Below, piece by piece: positions 27,618 to 35,967 of a stretch of 64,000 nucleotides of DNA. The notes beneath the pieces are model-generated. The model had not been told where the DNA came from. It saw nothing but the letters and a program-made list of their open reading frames with translations, and did not search any database. A program made the translations under genes and the position numbers. The stretch comes from Geodermatophilus africanus (GTDB lineage Bacteria > Actinomycetota > Actinomycetes > Mycobacteriales > Geodermatophilaceae), in NCBI RefSeq assembly GCF_900107105.1, contig NZ_FNOT01000004.1, positions 186,001 through 250,000 on the forward strand, in the 5' to 3' direction. The number at the start of each line of letters is the position of its first letter. Positions within the stretch are counted from its first letter, which is position 1.

Positions 27618-28559
27618 ATGCGTCAGCTGCGGCTGGTGGCGCTCTCCGACGACGGCAGCAGCCTCGTGCTCGCCATCGACGGCACCGAACCCGGTGAGGA
27701 GGGCGAGCGGTTCGAGCTGCCGATCGACGAGCGGGTCCGCGCCGCCGCGCGCGGCGATGCCCGCCGGCTCGGCCAGATCGACGTGGAGATCGGCGCGACG
27801 CTGCCGCCGCGGGTGATCCAGGCCCGCATCCGCGCCGGCGAGACCCCGGAGCAGGTGGCGCAGGCCTCCGGCATCCGGGTGGAGCGGATCATGCGCTTCG
27901 CCCACCCGGTGCTGCAGGAGCGCGAGCGGGTGGCCGAGCAGGCGCGCGAGGCCCGGGTGCGGCTGTCCGAGGGGACGCCGACGGTCCCGCTGCAGCAGTT
28001 CATGTCCGAGCGGCTGCGGCTGCTGGGCGCCGACCTCGACGCCGTCCGCTGGGACGCCCACCGCGCCGGCGACGGCGTCTGGCAGGTCACCGCCGCCTGG
28101 CAGGCCGGCGCCAAGTCCGGCGTCACGCGCTGGGCCTACGACATCCCGGCCCGCACCGTGAGCCCGGTCGACGCAGCCACCACCGACTTCGCCGAGGGCA
28201 CCCGCCTGGTCCGCGTCGTCCCGCACGTGCCCGCCGAGCGCTCCATCCCGGTGCGCAGTCGGCCGGTCGTCGTCGTCCCCGACGAGGACGACGTCGCCGC
28301 CCCTGCCTCCTCCCGGCTCGCCCGCGACGAGGACGACGAGCCGGCCGGGGACGACGACGTTCGCCCGGTGCTGCCTCCCGACGGCTCTCCCGCCGAGGCA
28401 CCCCGCCGCGCCGAGGCGCCGGTCGACGAGGACGACATCAGCGAGCACGACACCGTCGTCCTGGGCCGCCCGGGCGGCGACGGGGACGACGACGAGGACC
28501 CGCGCGCCCGCATCCCGGCGTGGGAGGACATCGTCTTCGGGGTCCGCCGGCACCGCTGA
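27618..28559 (+). CDS. sepH: SepH-family septation protein (DUF3071)
   Basis: A 313-residue cell-division protein. The N-terminal DUF3071 region (about 1-165) begins MRQLRLVALSDDGSSLVLAI and contains a helix-turn-helix-like PEQVAQASGIRVERIMRFA, the FtsZ-interacting part in Streptomyces SepH. A second block (VRWDAHRAGDGVWQVTAAW) follows. The last 110 residues are acidic and disordered (DEDDEPAGDDD) and end in a conserved-looking IPAWEDIVFGVRR. Known SepH stimulates FtsZ assembly. CAGGAGG precedes the ATG. Its place after serC is conserved in actinobacteria as I recall. Confidence 0.9.
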   Translation: MRQLRLVALSDDGSSLVLAIDGTEPGEEGERFELPIDERVRAAARGDARRLGQIDVEIGATLPPRVIQARIRAGETPEQVAQASGIRVERIMRFAHPVLQERERVAEQAREARVRLSEGTPTVPLQQFMSERLRLLGADLDAVRWDAHRAGDGVWQVTAAWQAGAKSGVTRWAYDIPARTVSPVDAATTDFAEGTRLVRVVPHVPAERSIPVRSRPVVVVPDEDDVAAPASSRLARDEDDEPAGDDDVRPVLPPDGSPAEAPRRAEAPVDEDDISEHDTVVLGRPGGDGDDDEDPRARIPAWEDIVFGVRRHR

Positions 28560-28654
28560 CCTGCAGTTCCCCGTACGGTGCGGCCCGGCTACGGGTGACG
28601 GCGGCCACTCCGAGGGCAGGTGTCCACGCGGAACGGCCGGGTACCACGAGGAGC

Positions 28655-29128
28655 ATGTCAGCCTCGGTGTCCATGCCTCTCGGCGGCGTGCAGGTCGGTT
28701 CCTTCGACAGCTACGAGCAGGCCCAGGCCGCCGTCGACTTCCTCTCCGACCAGAAGTTCCCGGTGGAGAACGTCACGATCATCGGCTCGGACCTGCGCCA
28801 GGTCGAGCGGGTCACCGGCCGGCTCACCTGGGGCCGGGTGCTCGCGGCGGGTGCGGCCGGCGGCGCCTGGTGGGGCCTGTTCGTCGGCCTGCTGCTCGGC
28901 ATCTTCGCCGTCGACGGCTCCGCGTGGTTCGGCTCGATCCTGACCGGCCTGCTCATCGGTCTGGTGTTCGGCGCGCTGTTCGCCGCGCTCGGTTACTCCG
29001 CCACCCGGGGACGGCGTGACTTCACCAGCACCAGCACGGTGGTCGCCAGCCGGTACGACATCATGTGCAACCCCGCCCGCGCCGAGGAGGCCCGGGCGCA
29101 CCTGGCTCGCTTCTCGCTCCGCGGCTGA
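28655..29128 (+). CDS. general stress protein 17M-like membrane protein
   Basis: A 157-residue protein. An N-terminal soluble domain QVGSFDSYEQAQAAVDFLSD...VTIIGSDLRQVERVTGR resembles the general-stress-protein 17M domain. It is followed by two glycine-rich transmembrane helices (LLAGA...WWGLFVGLLLGIFAV and ILTGLLIGLVFGALFAALGY) and a short C-terminal strand (ASRYDIMCNP). Function unknown. CGAGGAG lies at good distance from ATG 28655. Its stop is 2 nt from repeat copy 7. Confidence 0.8.
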   Translation: MSASVSMPLGGVQVGSFDSYEQAQAAVDFLSDQKFPVENVTIIGSDLRQVERVTGRLTWGRVLAAGAAGGAWWGLFVGLLLGIFAVDGSAWFGSILTGLLIGLVFGALFAALGYSATRGRRDFTSTSTVVASRYDIMCNPARAEEARAHLARFSLRG

Positions 29129-29130
29129 CG

Positions 29131-29188
29131 GAAGGACCCCCGTCCTCCCCACCCTTCGCAGGCTCAGGGTGGGCCCCTGGACGGGGCC
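29131..29188 (+). repeat. dispersed stem-loop element, copy 7 (canonical)
   Basis: The clearest single copy. GAAGGACCCCCGTCC starts 2 nt after the TGA at 29126-29128. The inner stem CCACCCT (29149-29155) pairs with AGGGTGG (29166-29172) around TCGCAGGCTC, and GGACGGGGCC (29179-29188) closes the outer stem. It lies between convergent genes. Confidence 0.85.
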
Positions 29189-29199
29189 GTTCCAGGACG

Positions 29200-30009
29200 T
29201 CACCTGAGGGTGGCGAAGGCCACCGCGGCGGCCGCGGCCACGCCCAAGGAGTCGACTCCTGCCCGCATCGGTATGCGCGCCCGCACCCGGGCGGCCCGCT
29301 GCGCCTGCGGGGTCAGCCCCGGCCCCTCCGCTCCGAGCAGCACCGCCGTCCGCGGGTGTGCCCGCGGGTCCACCTCGGCCAGGTCGACCGCGTCGGCGGC
29401 CGGGGTCAGCGCCACGGTCAGGTAGCCGGCGTCGTGCAGCCGGTCCAGCCCGGCGGGCCAGTCGGTCAGGACGGCGAACGGCAGCGCCAGCACGTGGCCC
29501 ATCGAGACCCGCACCGACCGGCGGTAGAGCGGGTCGGCGCAGCGCGGGTCCAGCAGCAGCCCGTCGACGCCGAGGGCCACCGCCGAGCGGGCGATCGAGC
29601 CCAGGTTCTCGGCGTCGTTGAGCCCCTCCAGCACGGCCAGCCGCCGGGGCGCGGCCGGGTCCGGGCCGGCCAGCAGCGCGCCGAGGTCGGCCGCAGGACG
29701 GCGGTCGGCCGAGGCAAGCACCCCCCGGGTCAGCCGGAAGCCGATGACCTCCGAGAGCACCCACGTGTCCGCCTCGTAGGCCGCGACCCCCTCGGGCAGG
29801 TCGAGCGCCGCCACCCGCCCGGGCACGCCCAGCACCGCGCGCACCCGGTAGGGCGAGGCCAGCAGCCGCTGCACCGCCGGGACGCCCTCCACGATGACCG
29901 GGCCGGTGCCGCGCTCGGTGCCCGGCCGCCGGTCCCCGGCCTTGAGGTCGCGGAAGTCGGCCACCCGCGGGTCGTCCGGGTCGGTGATCGTCGCGGGGTC
30001 GTGCGGCAC
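29200..30009 (-). CDS. SpoU-family RNA 2'-O-methyltransferase
   Basis: A 269-residue SPOUT enzyme that probably methylates a ribose in rRNA or tRNA with SAM. An N-terminal substrate-binding domain (VIVEGVPAVQRLLASPYRV) precedes the knot with motif 1 LNDAENLGSIARSAVALGVD (catalytic Arg), motif 2 VLLGAEGPGLT and motif 3 RIPMRAGVDSLGVAAAAAVA. The target nucleotide is unknown. CAGGAT 7 nt upstream of the GTG suggests a leaderless transcript. The gene order sepH...SpoU...MarR matches M. tuberculosis Rv0883c-Rv0880 as I remember it. Confidence 0.93.
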   Translation of the reverse strand: MPHDPATITDPDDPRVADFRDLKAGDRRPGTERGTGPVIVEGVPAVQRLLASPYRVRAVLGVPGRVAALDLPEGVAAYEADTWVLSEVIGFRLTRGVLASADRRPAADLGALLAGPDPAAPRRLAVLEGLNDAENLGSIARSAVALGVDGLLLDPRCADPLYRRSVRVSMGHVLALPFAVLTDWPAGLDRLHDAGYLTVALTPAADAVDLAEVDPRAHPRTAVLLGAEGPGLTPQAQRAARVRARIPMRAGVDSLGVAAAAAVAFATLR

Positions 30010-30016
30010 GGCGCCG

Positions 30017-30022
30017 ATCCTG
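30017..30022 (-). promoter_or_regulatory. -10-like box for SpoU gene
   Basis: CAGGAT on the minus strand ends 7 nt before GTG 30009. A second CAGGAT faces the other way at 30062. Confidence 0.45.
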
Positions 30023-30061
30023 GCAGGCCGCCTCCAGCGGGCGGCCGCGCCGTCCGGACCG

Positions 30062-30067
30062 CAGGAT
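30062..30067 (+). promoter_or_regulatory. -10-like box for FAD oxidoreductase gene
   Basis: CAGGAT ends 7 nt before GTG 30075; same box and spacing as the divergent SpoU gene. Confidence 0.45.
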
Positions 30068-30074
30068 CGTCGGC

Positions 30075-31022
30075 GTGCCCTCCTCCCCCGTGACCGTCGT
30101 CGGCGCCGGCATCGCCGGGACCGCCTGCGCCCGAGCCCTGGCCGGCGCCGGCGTACCCGTCCGCGTCCTGGACCGCGGCCGGCGGCCCGGCGGGCGGATG
30201 GCCTCCCGGACCCTGTCCGAGCGCACCGTCGACCTCGGCGCCTCGTACCTCACCGCGCAGGAGGGCTCGCCCTTCGCCGCCGTGGTCGCGGACTGGGTCG
30301 CGCGCGGCCTGGCCCGCCCGTGGACCGACACGTTCGCCGTCGCCGGGCCCGACGGCCTGCGGTCCACCACCACCGGGCCGGTCCGCTACGCCGCGCCGGC
30401 CGGGCTGCGCTCGCTGGTCGCCGACCTGGCCACCGGCCTGGACGTCGAGAGCGGGCGCACGGTCGCCGCCGTCGGCCCCGGCCCGCGGGTGGACGGCGAC
30501 GAGGCGCCGGCCGTCGTCCTGGCCATGCCCGATCCGCAGGCCCGCCGGCTGCTGGACGCCGACACGGCCGGGCGGCTGGTCGACGACCGGCCGTGGGAGC
30601 CGTCGCTGGCCGTCGTCCTCGGGTGGCCGGAGCGGCACTGGCCGGCCGACCTGCACGGCGCGTTCGTCCAGGACGACCGGGCGGTCACCTGGGTCGCCGA
30701 CGACGGCGACCGGCGGGGGGACGGCGCCCCGGTCCTGGTCGCGCACACCACCGCCGCGCTCGCGGCCGCCCACCTCGAGGACCCGGACGCCGCCGCCGGC
30801 CCGGTCGCCGGCGCGGTCGGCCGGGCGCTGGGCATCGACGTCGCGCCGGCCTGGACGGCGGTGCAGCGCTGGACGTACGCGCGGCCGGCCGAGCCGCGCG
30901 AGGAGCCGTTCGGGCTGGCCGACGGGATCGGCGTCTGCGGCGACGGGTGGTCCGCGCCGTCCCGGGTCGAGAGCGCCTGGACGTCGGGACACCTGCTGGG
31001 CAGCGAGCTGGGCGGCCGCTGA
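30075..31022 (+). CDS. FAD-dependent oxidoreductase (renalase/amine-oxidase-like)
   Basis: A 315-residue flavoprotein. The dinucleotide-binding fold VTVVGAGIAGTACARALAGA at the N-terminus ends with the acidic-turn VRVLDRGRRPGGRMASR, followed by VDLGASYLTAQ. This is the N-terminal pattern of renalase-like NAD(P)/FAD proteins. A C-terminal GVCGDGW segment (about 294) is the second FAD contact. Reaction unknown. The next gene starts on the nucleotide after its stop, so the two form an operon. Confidence 0.8.
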   Translation: MPSSPVTVVGAGIAGTACARALAGAGVPVRVLDRGRRPGGRMASRTLSERTVDLGASYLTAQEGSPFAAVVADWVARGLARPWTDTFAVAGPDGLRSTTTGPVRYAAPAGLRSLVADLATGLDVESGRTVAAVGPGPRVDGDEAPAVVLAMPDPQARRLLDADTAGRLVDDRPWEPSLAVVLGWPERHWPADLHGAFVQDDRAVTWVADDGDRRGDGAPVLVAHTTAALAAAHLEDPDAAAGPVAGAVGRALGIDVAPAWTAVQRWTYARPAEPREEPFGLADGIGVCGDGWSAPSRVESAWTSGHLLGSELGGR

Positions 31023-32060
31023 GTGCCCGCCGGCCTCGCGCCTCCCCCGGGCCCGGCCGACCAGACCGCCGAGGCGCAGCGCTCCGACGGCTCACCGGCC
31101 AAGGCCGCGCTGCGCGGGATCGGCCTGCCGGCGGCCGTGGCGGTCGCGGTGGGCACCCTGCTGGTCGTGGTCTACCTGGCCGCCTTCCCGACCGCGGCGC
31201 CGCACGACCTGCCCGTGGGCGTCGTCGGGCCGGCTCCCGCGGTCGTCGAGGTCCGGCAGGCGCTGGCGGAGGCGCAGCCCGGCGCCTTCACGCCGGTCGG
31301 GCTGCCCGACGCCGGTGCGGCCGAGCGGGCGGTCGCGTCCGGGGAGGTCTACGGGGCGCTGGTGCTCGAGGGCCCGACGCCGCGCCTGCTCGTCGCCGGG
31401 GCCCACGGCCAGGGGGTGACGCAGGACCTCGCCCAGGCCCTGGGCCCGGCGGCCGAGCGGGTCGGGGCGCCGCCGGCCGTCACCGACGTCGCGCCGCTGG
31501 CCGCCGGTGACACCCGGGGCCGGGCGATCGACCACACCGCGTTCGGCGTGGTGCTCGGGGGCTTCCTGTTCGGCATCACCAGCTACCAGGTCGCCCCGAA
31601 GCTGCGGCTGCTGCTGCGGCTGCTCAGTGCCGTGCTGTTCGCCGCCGCGGCCGGGCTGCTGGGAGCCCAACTGTCGGTGCGGGTGTTCGCGGCCGTGCCC
31701 GCGGGCTTCTGGCCCGTCGCCGGCCTGGTGGCACTGCTCGCGCTGGCGTCCGGGGCGGCGGCCGCGCTGGCGCTGCGCGTGCTGGGTGGCGCGGGCACCT
31801 TCATCGCGACCGCGGTGCTGCTGACCCTCGGCGCGGCCACGAGCACCGGCAGCTTCCCCGCCGCGTACCTGCCCGGCTGGCTCGAGCCGCTCGCCGGCAC
31901 CCTGCCGCCCGGCGTCGCGGTGCGGGCCCTGCGCGGCCTCGCCTACCTCGAGGGGGACGGCGTCGCGCGGGCGGTGCTGGTCCTGGGCGCCTGGTGCGTC
32001 GTCCCGGCGCTGGTGGTCCTGCTGGCCGACACCGTCTCCCGCCGGCGCGGCTCGGGCTGA
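31023..32060 (+). CDS. membrane protein resembling ABC-2/YhgE-type permeases
   Basis: A 345-residue protein. One helix (LPAAVAVAVGTLLVVVYLAA) is followed by an extracytoplasmic domain of about 130 residues and then by five or six helices near the C-terminus. That is the layout of ABC-2-like or YhgE/Pip-like proteins. A cytosolic ATPase partner is not nearby. A conserved-looking HTAFGVVLGGFLFGITSYQV starts the second membrane block. Function not known. The GTG start directly follows the upstream TGA. Confidence 0.65.
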   Translation: MPAGLAPPPGPADQTAEAQRSDGSPAKAALRGIGLPAAVAVAVGTLLVVVYLAAFPTAAPHDLPVGVVGPAPAVVEVRQALAEAQPGAFTPVGLPDAGAAERAVASGEVYGALVLEGPTPRLLVAGAHGQGVTQDLAQALGPAAERVGAPPAVTDVAPLAAGDTRGRAIDHTAFGVVLGGFLFGITSYQVAPKLRLLLRLLSAVLFAAAAGLLGAQLSVRVFAAVPAGFWPVAGLVALLALASGAAAALALRVLGGAGTFIATAVLLTLGAATSTGSFPAAYLPGWLEPLAGTLPPGVAVRALRGLAYLEGDGVARAVLVLGAWCVVPALVVLLADTVSRRRGSG

Positions 32061-32073
32061 GCCGCGCAGGCGC

Positions 32074-32886
32074 TCAGCGCGCCACCCGGGCCAACTGGCG
32101 GGCCTGGGCGACCAGCCGGCCCTCGGCGTCCCAGATCCGGCACTCCTCGTCCGCCCAGCCGCCGGCCACCTCGGTGGAGCGCGACTCGACCAGGCACCAG
32201 CCCGGCGCCGGCAGCGCGCGGACCAGCACCTGCAGCTGCACGGTGGGCGCCCAGCCCGGCCGGCCGACGGCGAAGGCGGTGGGCGGCAGGGCGTCGGCGA
32301 ACAGCAGCAGCGCCAGCGGGTCGGGCGCTCGACCGTCGGCCAGCCGGATCCACGACCGCAGCACCCGCTCGTCGGAGAACCGGCCGACCGTCCAGCCCGC
32401 CGTCGCGGGGTCCAGCCGGGTGTCGATGTGCCGGACCAGCCCGACGGCCGGCCCGGCGCCGGTGGTCCGGGCGGCCACGCAGTCGTCGGGGGCGGGCAGC
32501 CGCGGCGCGGGGTTGACGGTGTACTCGGCCGGCTCGGTGCCGAGGCGCGCCGTCGTCACCTGGACGGCGAGCGACGGGCCGGCCTCCCCGCCGAGCGTCA
32601 CCGAGCAGTGCGCCAGCGTGCGCCCGGCCGGGCCCGGCGTGACGGCGAGGTGGGCCGGCCCACCGGCAGTGGCCCGCAGGTAGCCGGCCGAGAGCGCCAC
32701 CGGGTGCGGGTGGGGGCTGTCCAGCACGGCGGCGCGGGCCGCGACCGCCAGCAGGTAGCCGCCGTTCAGGACCCCGCCGCCGACGTCCCAGCCGGGGTCG
32801 AGGTCGGCGACCAGTCCCCCGCCCTCGGCGCGGCGCACGGCCGTGGCGGCGTCGAAGGCGGACGGGGTCCCAGGCGTCTGCGGCAC
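32074..32886 (-). CDS. acyl-CoA thioesterase-like (hotdog) protein
   Basis: A 270-residue protein with two tandem hotdog domains of the TesB-like/TE2 group. The first has GGGVLNGGYLLAVAARAA (the long hotdog helix, about 30-50) and ALSAGYLRATAGGPAHLAV. The second has LRSWIRLADGRAPDPLALLL and ends with WADEECRIWDAEGRLVAQAR, the family-closing DxxGRLVAQ motif. It should hydrolyse acyl-CoA; chain length unknown. The GTG 32886 start faces the aldo/keto reductase start only 27 nt away. Confidence 0.85.
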   Translation of the reverse strand: MPQTPGTPSAFDAATAVRRAEGGGLVADLDPGWDVGGGVLNGGYLLAVAARAAVLDSPHPHPVALSAGYLRATAGGPAHLAVTPGPAGRTLAHCSVTLGGEAGPSLAVQVTTARLGTEPAEYTVNPAPRLPAPDDCVAARTTGAGPAVGLVRHIDTRLDPATAGWTVGRFSDERVLRSWIRLADGRAPDPLALLLFADALPPTAFAVGRPGWAPTVQLQVLVRALPAPGWCLVESRSTEVAGGWADEECRIWDAEGRLVAQARQLARVAR

Positions 32887-32893
32887 GCCCGGG

Positions 32894-32899
32894 AGCCTG
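32894..32899 (-). promoter_or_regulatory. -10-like box of thioesterase gene, face-to-face
   Basis: On the minus strand this reads CAGGCT and ends 7 nt before GTG 32886. It is separated by 1 nt from an identical box on the other strand. Confidence 0.55.
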
Positions 32900-32900
32900 C

Positions 32901-32906
32901 CAGGCT
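32901..32906 (+). promoter_or_regulatory. -10-like box of aldo/keto reductase gene, face-to-face
   Basis: CAGGCT ends 7 nt before GTG 32914. With the minus-strand box it forms the palindrome AGCCTG-C-CAGGCT at 32894-32906. Confidence 0.55.
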
Positions 32907-32913
32907 GTCGTCC

Positions 32914-33882
32914 GTGGACTACACGCACCTGGGACGCAGCGGCCTGTCGGTCTCCCGCCTGTGCCTCGGCACGATGAACTTCGGGTGGAAGACCGAGGAG
33001 TTCGACGCCCACGCGATCATGGACCGGGCGCTGGCCGAGGGCGTCAACTTCTTCGACACCGCGAACGTCTACGGCTTCGACGCGGGCAAGGGGCGCACCG
33101 AGGAGGTGCTCGGCAGCTGGTTCGCCCGGGGCAGCGAGCGCCGCGAGAAGACGGTGCTGGCCACCAAGGTCTACGGCTCGATGACCGACTGGCCCAACGA
33201 CACGTTCCTCTCCGCCCGGAACCTGATCCGGTCGTGCGAGGCCTCGCTGCGCCGGATGCAGACCGACTGGATCGACCTCTACCAGTTCCACCACGTCGAC
33301 CCGTCCACGCCGTGGGACGAGATCTGGCAGGCCTGCGAGGCGCTGGTCGCGCAGGGCAAGGTCCTCTACGTCGGCTCCTCCAACCACGCCGCCTGGCAGC
33401 TCGCCGTGGCGAACGAGGCGGCCGCCCGCCGGCACTTCCTGGGCCTGGTCAGCGAGCAGTCGCACTACAACCTGCTCACCCGGCACGTGGAGCTCGAGGT
33501 GCTGCCGGCAGCCCGGCACTACGGCGTCGGGATCATCCCGTGGAGCCCTCTCGCGCAGGGGCTGCTGGCCGGTGTGCTCGGCGACCAGGCCGGCGACCGC
33601 CGCCGTCAGCAGCACAACCGCGAGCGCATCGAGCAGCACCGGTCCGCGCTGCAGGCCTACGAGGACGTCTGCCGCGAGTGGGGTTCCGCGCCGGCGGACG
33701 TCGGGGTCGCCTGGCTGCTGCACCAGCCGGCGGTGACCGCACCGATCGTCGGCCCGCGCACGATGGAGCAGTTCGAGGGCTCGCTGCGGGCGCTGGACGT
33801 GCGGCTCGACGAGGCTCAGCTGAGTCGGCTCGACGAAATCTTCCCTGGTTACCGCGCGGCGCCGATGGAGTACGCGTGGTGA
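32914..33882 (+). CDS. aldo/keto reductase
   Basis: A 322-residue NADPH-dependent TIM-barrel reductase. The catalytic tetrad can be placed as Asp in VNFFDTANVYGFD, Tyr in the same segment, Lys in TVLATKVYGSM and His in LYQFHHVDPSTPW. The C-terminal NADPH-binding APIVGPRTMEQFEGSL is present. The QSHYNLLTRHVELEVLPA segment fits the YhdN/Tas-like AKR branch. Substrate unknown. GTG start with a leaderless-type box; divergent from a thioesterase gene 27 nt away. Confidence 0.92.
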   Translation: MDYTHLGRSGLSVSRLCLGTMNFGWKTEEFDAHAIMDRALAEGVNFFDTANVYGFDAGKGRTEEVLGSWFARGSERREKTVLATKVYGSMTDWPNDTFLSARNLIRSCEASLRRMQTDWIDLYQFHHVDPSTPWDEIWQACEALVAQGKVLYVGSSNHAAWQLAVANEAAARRHFLGLVSEQSHYNLLTRHVELEVLPAARHYGVGIIPWSPLAQGLLAGVLGDQAGDRRRQQHNRERIEQHRSALQAYEDVCREWGSAPADVGVAWLLHQPAVTAPIVGPRTMEQFEGSLRALDVRLDEAQLSRLDEIFPGYRAAPMEYAW

Positions 33883-33949
33883 TGTTCTGGCGTCTGTAGC
33901 CCCATAGCGTCACGTTCTCCTCACCAAGCGCGACACGCCACGCCCGGCA

Positions 33950-33977
33950 CCCCCAGGACTGGGGGACGGGGTCCCCC
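33950..33977 (+). terminator. overlapping alternative hairpins
   Basis: Three blocks CCCCC (33950-33954), GGGGG (33961-33965) and CCCCC (33973-33977) allow two mutually exclusive 5-bp stems. It lies 67 nt after the aldo/keto reductase stop and about 93 nt before the peroxidase start. The rest of the 33883-34069 gap shows no gene. Confidence 0.4.
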
Positions 33978-34069
33978 ACGGCCGCGTGTGCCCCGTCCCC
34001 GCCCCCCGCCGGAGCCTCGGAGCCATCGAGAGCGGCCGTGGGGGCGGGCTCTGCGACGCCGGGGGGCGG

Positions 34070-35884
34070 GTGCACGTGCACGGGTTCGGGGACGAGACGG
34101 GCGGGGTCTGCCCGTTCAGCGGAGCGGGTGGCGGGACGGCGCGCAGCGGGGTCTCGCGGCGGACGATGCTCGCCGGGTTGGCGAGCCTGGCCGCGCTGCC
34201 GGTCATGAGCGGGACGGCGCACGCCGCGCCGCCCCGCCGTCCGCCGGTCCCGACCACCGCGCCGACGCCTCCCGCGCGCCGTCCGCGGGCCGCGCGGGGC
34301 GCGCACGCCGTCGGCAACCCGCGCGGCAGCGACATCGCGGTCCGCGCCGGCCGGGACGCCGAGGCCCGGTTCGGGATGATGTTCAAGAAGCTGCCGGCCT
34401 TCGCGCCGCCGGACGCGCTGCTGACGGCGCTGGCGGTCTCGATGAACGACGGCAAGGCGCCGCTGTCCGACGTCAAGGACTCCGACGTCGCCTTCGACAA
34501 CCCGGGCATGCCGGCCGGCTACATCTACCTGGGCCAGTTCGTCGACCACGACATGACGCTGGACAAGACCCCGCTGACCCTGCAGCAGCAGGACCCGCGG
34601 GCGATGACCAACTACGACACGCCCCGCTTCGACCTGGCCAGCGTCTACGGCAAGGGCCCGGCCGGCAGCCCCGAGCTCTACGACCCGGCGCGGCCGGGCT
34701 ACCTGCTGTGCAACGACCACGACGGCGTGCGCGACCTGCCCCGCGACGACGTCGGCGCGGCCTACCTCGGCGACCCCCGCAACGACGAGAACCTGATCGT
34801 CGCCCAGTTCCACGCGGTCTTCCTGCGCCTGCACAACAAGCTGCGCGACGAGGGGAAGACCTTCGAGCAGGCCCAGCAGCTGGTGCGCTGGCACTACCAG
34901 TGGCTGATCGTGAACGACTACCTGCCGCGGATCGTCGGCCGGGACGTCGTCGACCGGCTCCTCCGTCGCCGCCGCGGCGGGCCGATCGAGTTCCTCGGGC
35001 GGTTCTACAAGCCGCGCAACCCGCGCCGGCCGTACATGCCGGTCGAATACTCCGGCGCGGCCTACCGCTTCGGACACAGCATGATCCGCGCCGAGTACGA
35101 GGTGCACGACCAGCACACCGTGCCGATCTTCGGCAACGAGGGCTACCAGGACCTGCGCGGCAACCGCCCGGTGCCGGAGGACCTGTGGATCGACTGGAAC
35201 TACTTCTTCGAGATCCCCGGCATGAGCACGCCCGACGACCGCAACATGGCACGGTTGATCGACACCCAGCTCTCGCTGCCCCTGTCGAAGCTGCCACCGA
35301 CCGTCGTGGCGCCCACCGCCGGGGCGATCACCTCGCTGGCCGAGCGCAACCTGCTCCGCGGCAAGCGGCTGGGCCTGCCGGCCGGCCAGGACGTCGCCGT
35401 CGCGATGGGCCTGAAGCCGCTGACCAACCAGCAGCTGGGCCTCACCGACCCCGGCTGGAAGGGCAAGGCGCCGCTCTGGTTCTACGTGCTCAAGGAGGCC
35501 GAGCTGCTCGGCGGGCACCGGCTGGGCCAGGTCGGCGGCACGATCGTCGCCGAGGTGATCCTCGGCCTGATGGCCTGTGACACCGCCTCGTACTTCACCG
35601 CCAACCCCGGCTTCGACCCCGGCGCCGGGTACTCCATGGGGCACTTCCTGCTCTGGGCCGACGCCATCGACCCGCGCGCCTTCGAGGCGCCGGAGGACGA
35701 GCTGCCCGAGGAGGAGGAGCCCGCCGACGGGGAGGTCGACGAGGGCGAGGTGGAGGACGAGGCACCGCACGAGGAGGAGCCGGAGGTCGAGGAGCCCGAG
35801 GACGACGAGGAGCCCGAGCTGCTCGAGCCCGGCGAGGCGCCCGACCCCGCGGCGACGTCCCCGGTACCCGGTCAGGTGGTGTGA
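34070..35884 (+). CDS. exported animal-type haem peroxidase with acidic tail
   Basis: A 604-residue member of the An_peroxidase superfamily. A twin-arginine-like signal SGVSRRTMLAGLASLAALPV is at about 24-43, ending AHAAPP. The haem site has the distal His in IYLGQFVDHDMTLD (about 160), then FDLASVYG, DENLIVAQFHAVFLRLHNKL, and the proximal His in AYRFGHSMIRAEYE (about 335). The last 60 residues are an acidic tail rich in EEPE and EEEP repeats. It should use hydrogen peroxide to oxidise halides or organic compounds outside the membrane. GTG 34070 has a GGGGGGCGG ribosome site; the true start could be GTG 34076. Confidence 0.88.
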   Translation: MHVHGFGDETGGVCPFSGAGGGTARSGVSRRTMLAGLASLAALPVMSGTAHAAPPRRPPVPTTAPTPPARRPRAARGAHAVGNPRGSDIAVRAGRDAEARFGMMFKKLPAFAPPDALLTALAVSMNDGKAPLSDVKDSDVAFDNPGMPAGYIYLGQFVDHDMTLDKTPLTLQQQDPRAMTNYDTPRFDLASVYGKGPAGSPELYDPARPGYLLCNDHDGVRDLPRDDVGAAYLGDPRNDENLIVAQFHAVFLRLHNKLRDEGKTFEQAQQLVRWHYQWLIVNDYLPRIVGRDVVDRLLRRRRGGPIEFLGRFYKPRNPRRPYMPVEYSGAAYRFGHSMIRAEYEVHDQHTVPIFGNEGYQDLRGNRPVPEDLWIDWNYFFEIPGMSTPDDRNMARLIDTQLSLPLSKLPPTVVAPTAGAITSLAERNLLRGKRLGLPAGQDVAVAMGLKPLTNQQLGLTDPGWKGKAPLWFYVLKEAELLGGHRLGQVGGTIVAEVILGLMACDTASYFTANPGFDPGAGYSMGHFLLWADAIDPRAFEAPEDELPEEEEPADGEVDEGEVEDEAPHEEEPEVEEPEDDEEPELLEPGEAPDPAATSPVPGQVV

Positions 35885-35903
35885 GGGCGGCCCCCTTGCA
35901 GGA

Positions 35904-35961
35904 GAAGGACCCCGTCCTCCTCACCGCTCGCAGGCTCGCAGGCTCGCCTCTGGACGGGGCC
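35904..35961 (+). repeat. dispersed stem-loop element, copy 8
   Basis: GAAGGACCCCGTCC lies about 20 nt after the peroxidase stop, and the outer stem is closed by GGACGGGGCC (35952-35961). The central CGCAGGCT is tandemly duplicated. A partial GGCCCCCTTGCAG end lies between the stop and the element, perhaps a remnant of another copy. Confidence 0.75.
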
Positions 35962-35967
35962 GCGGGC

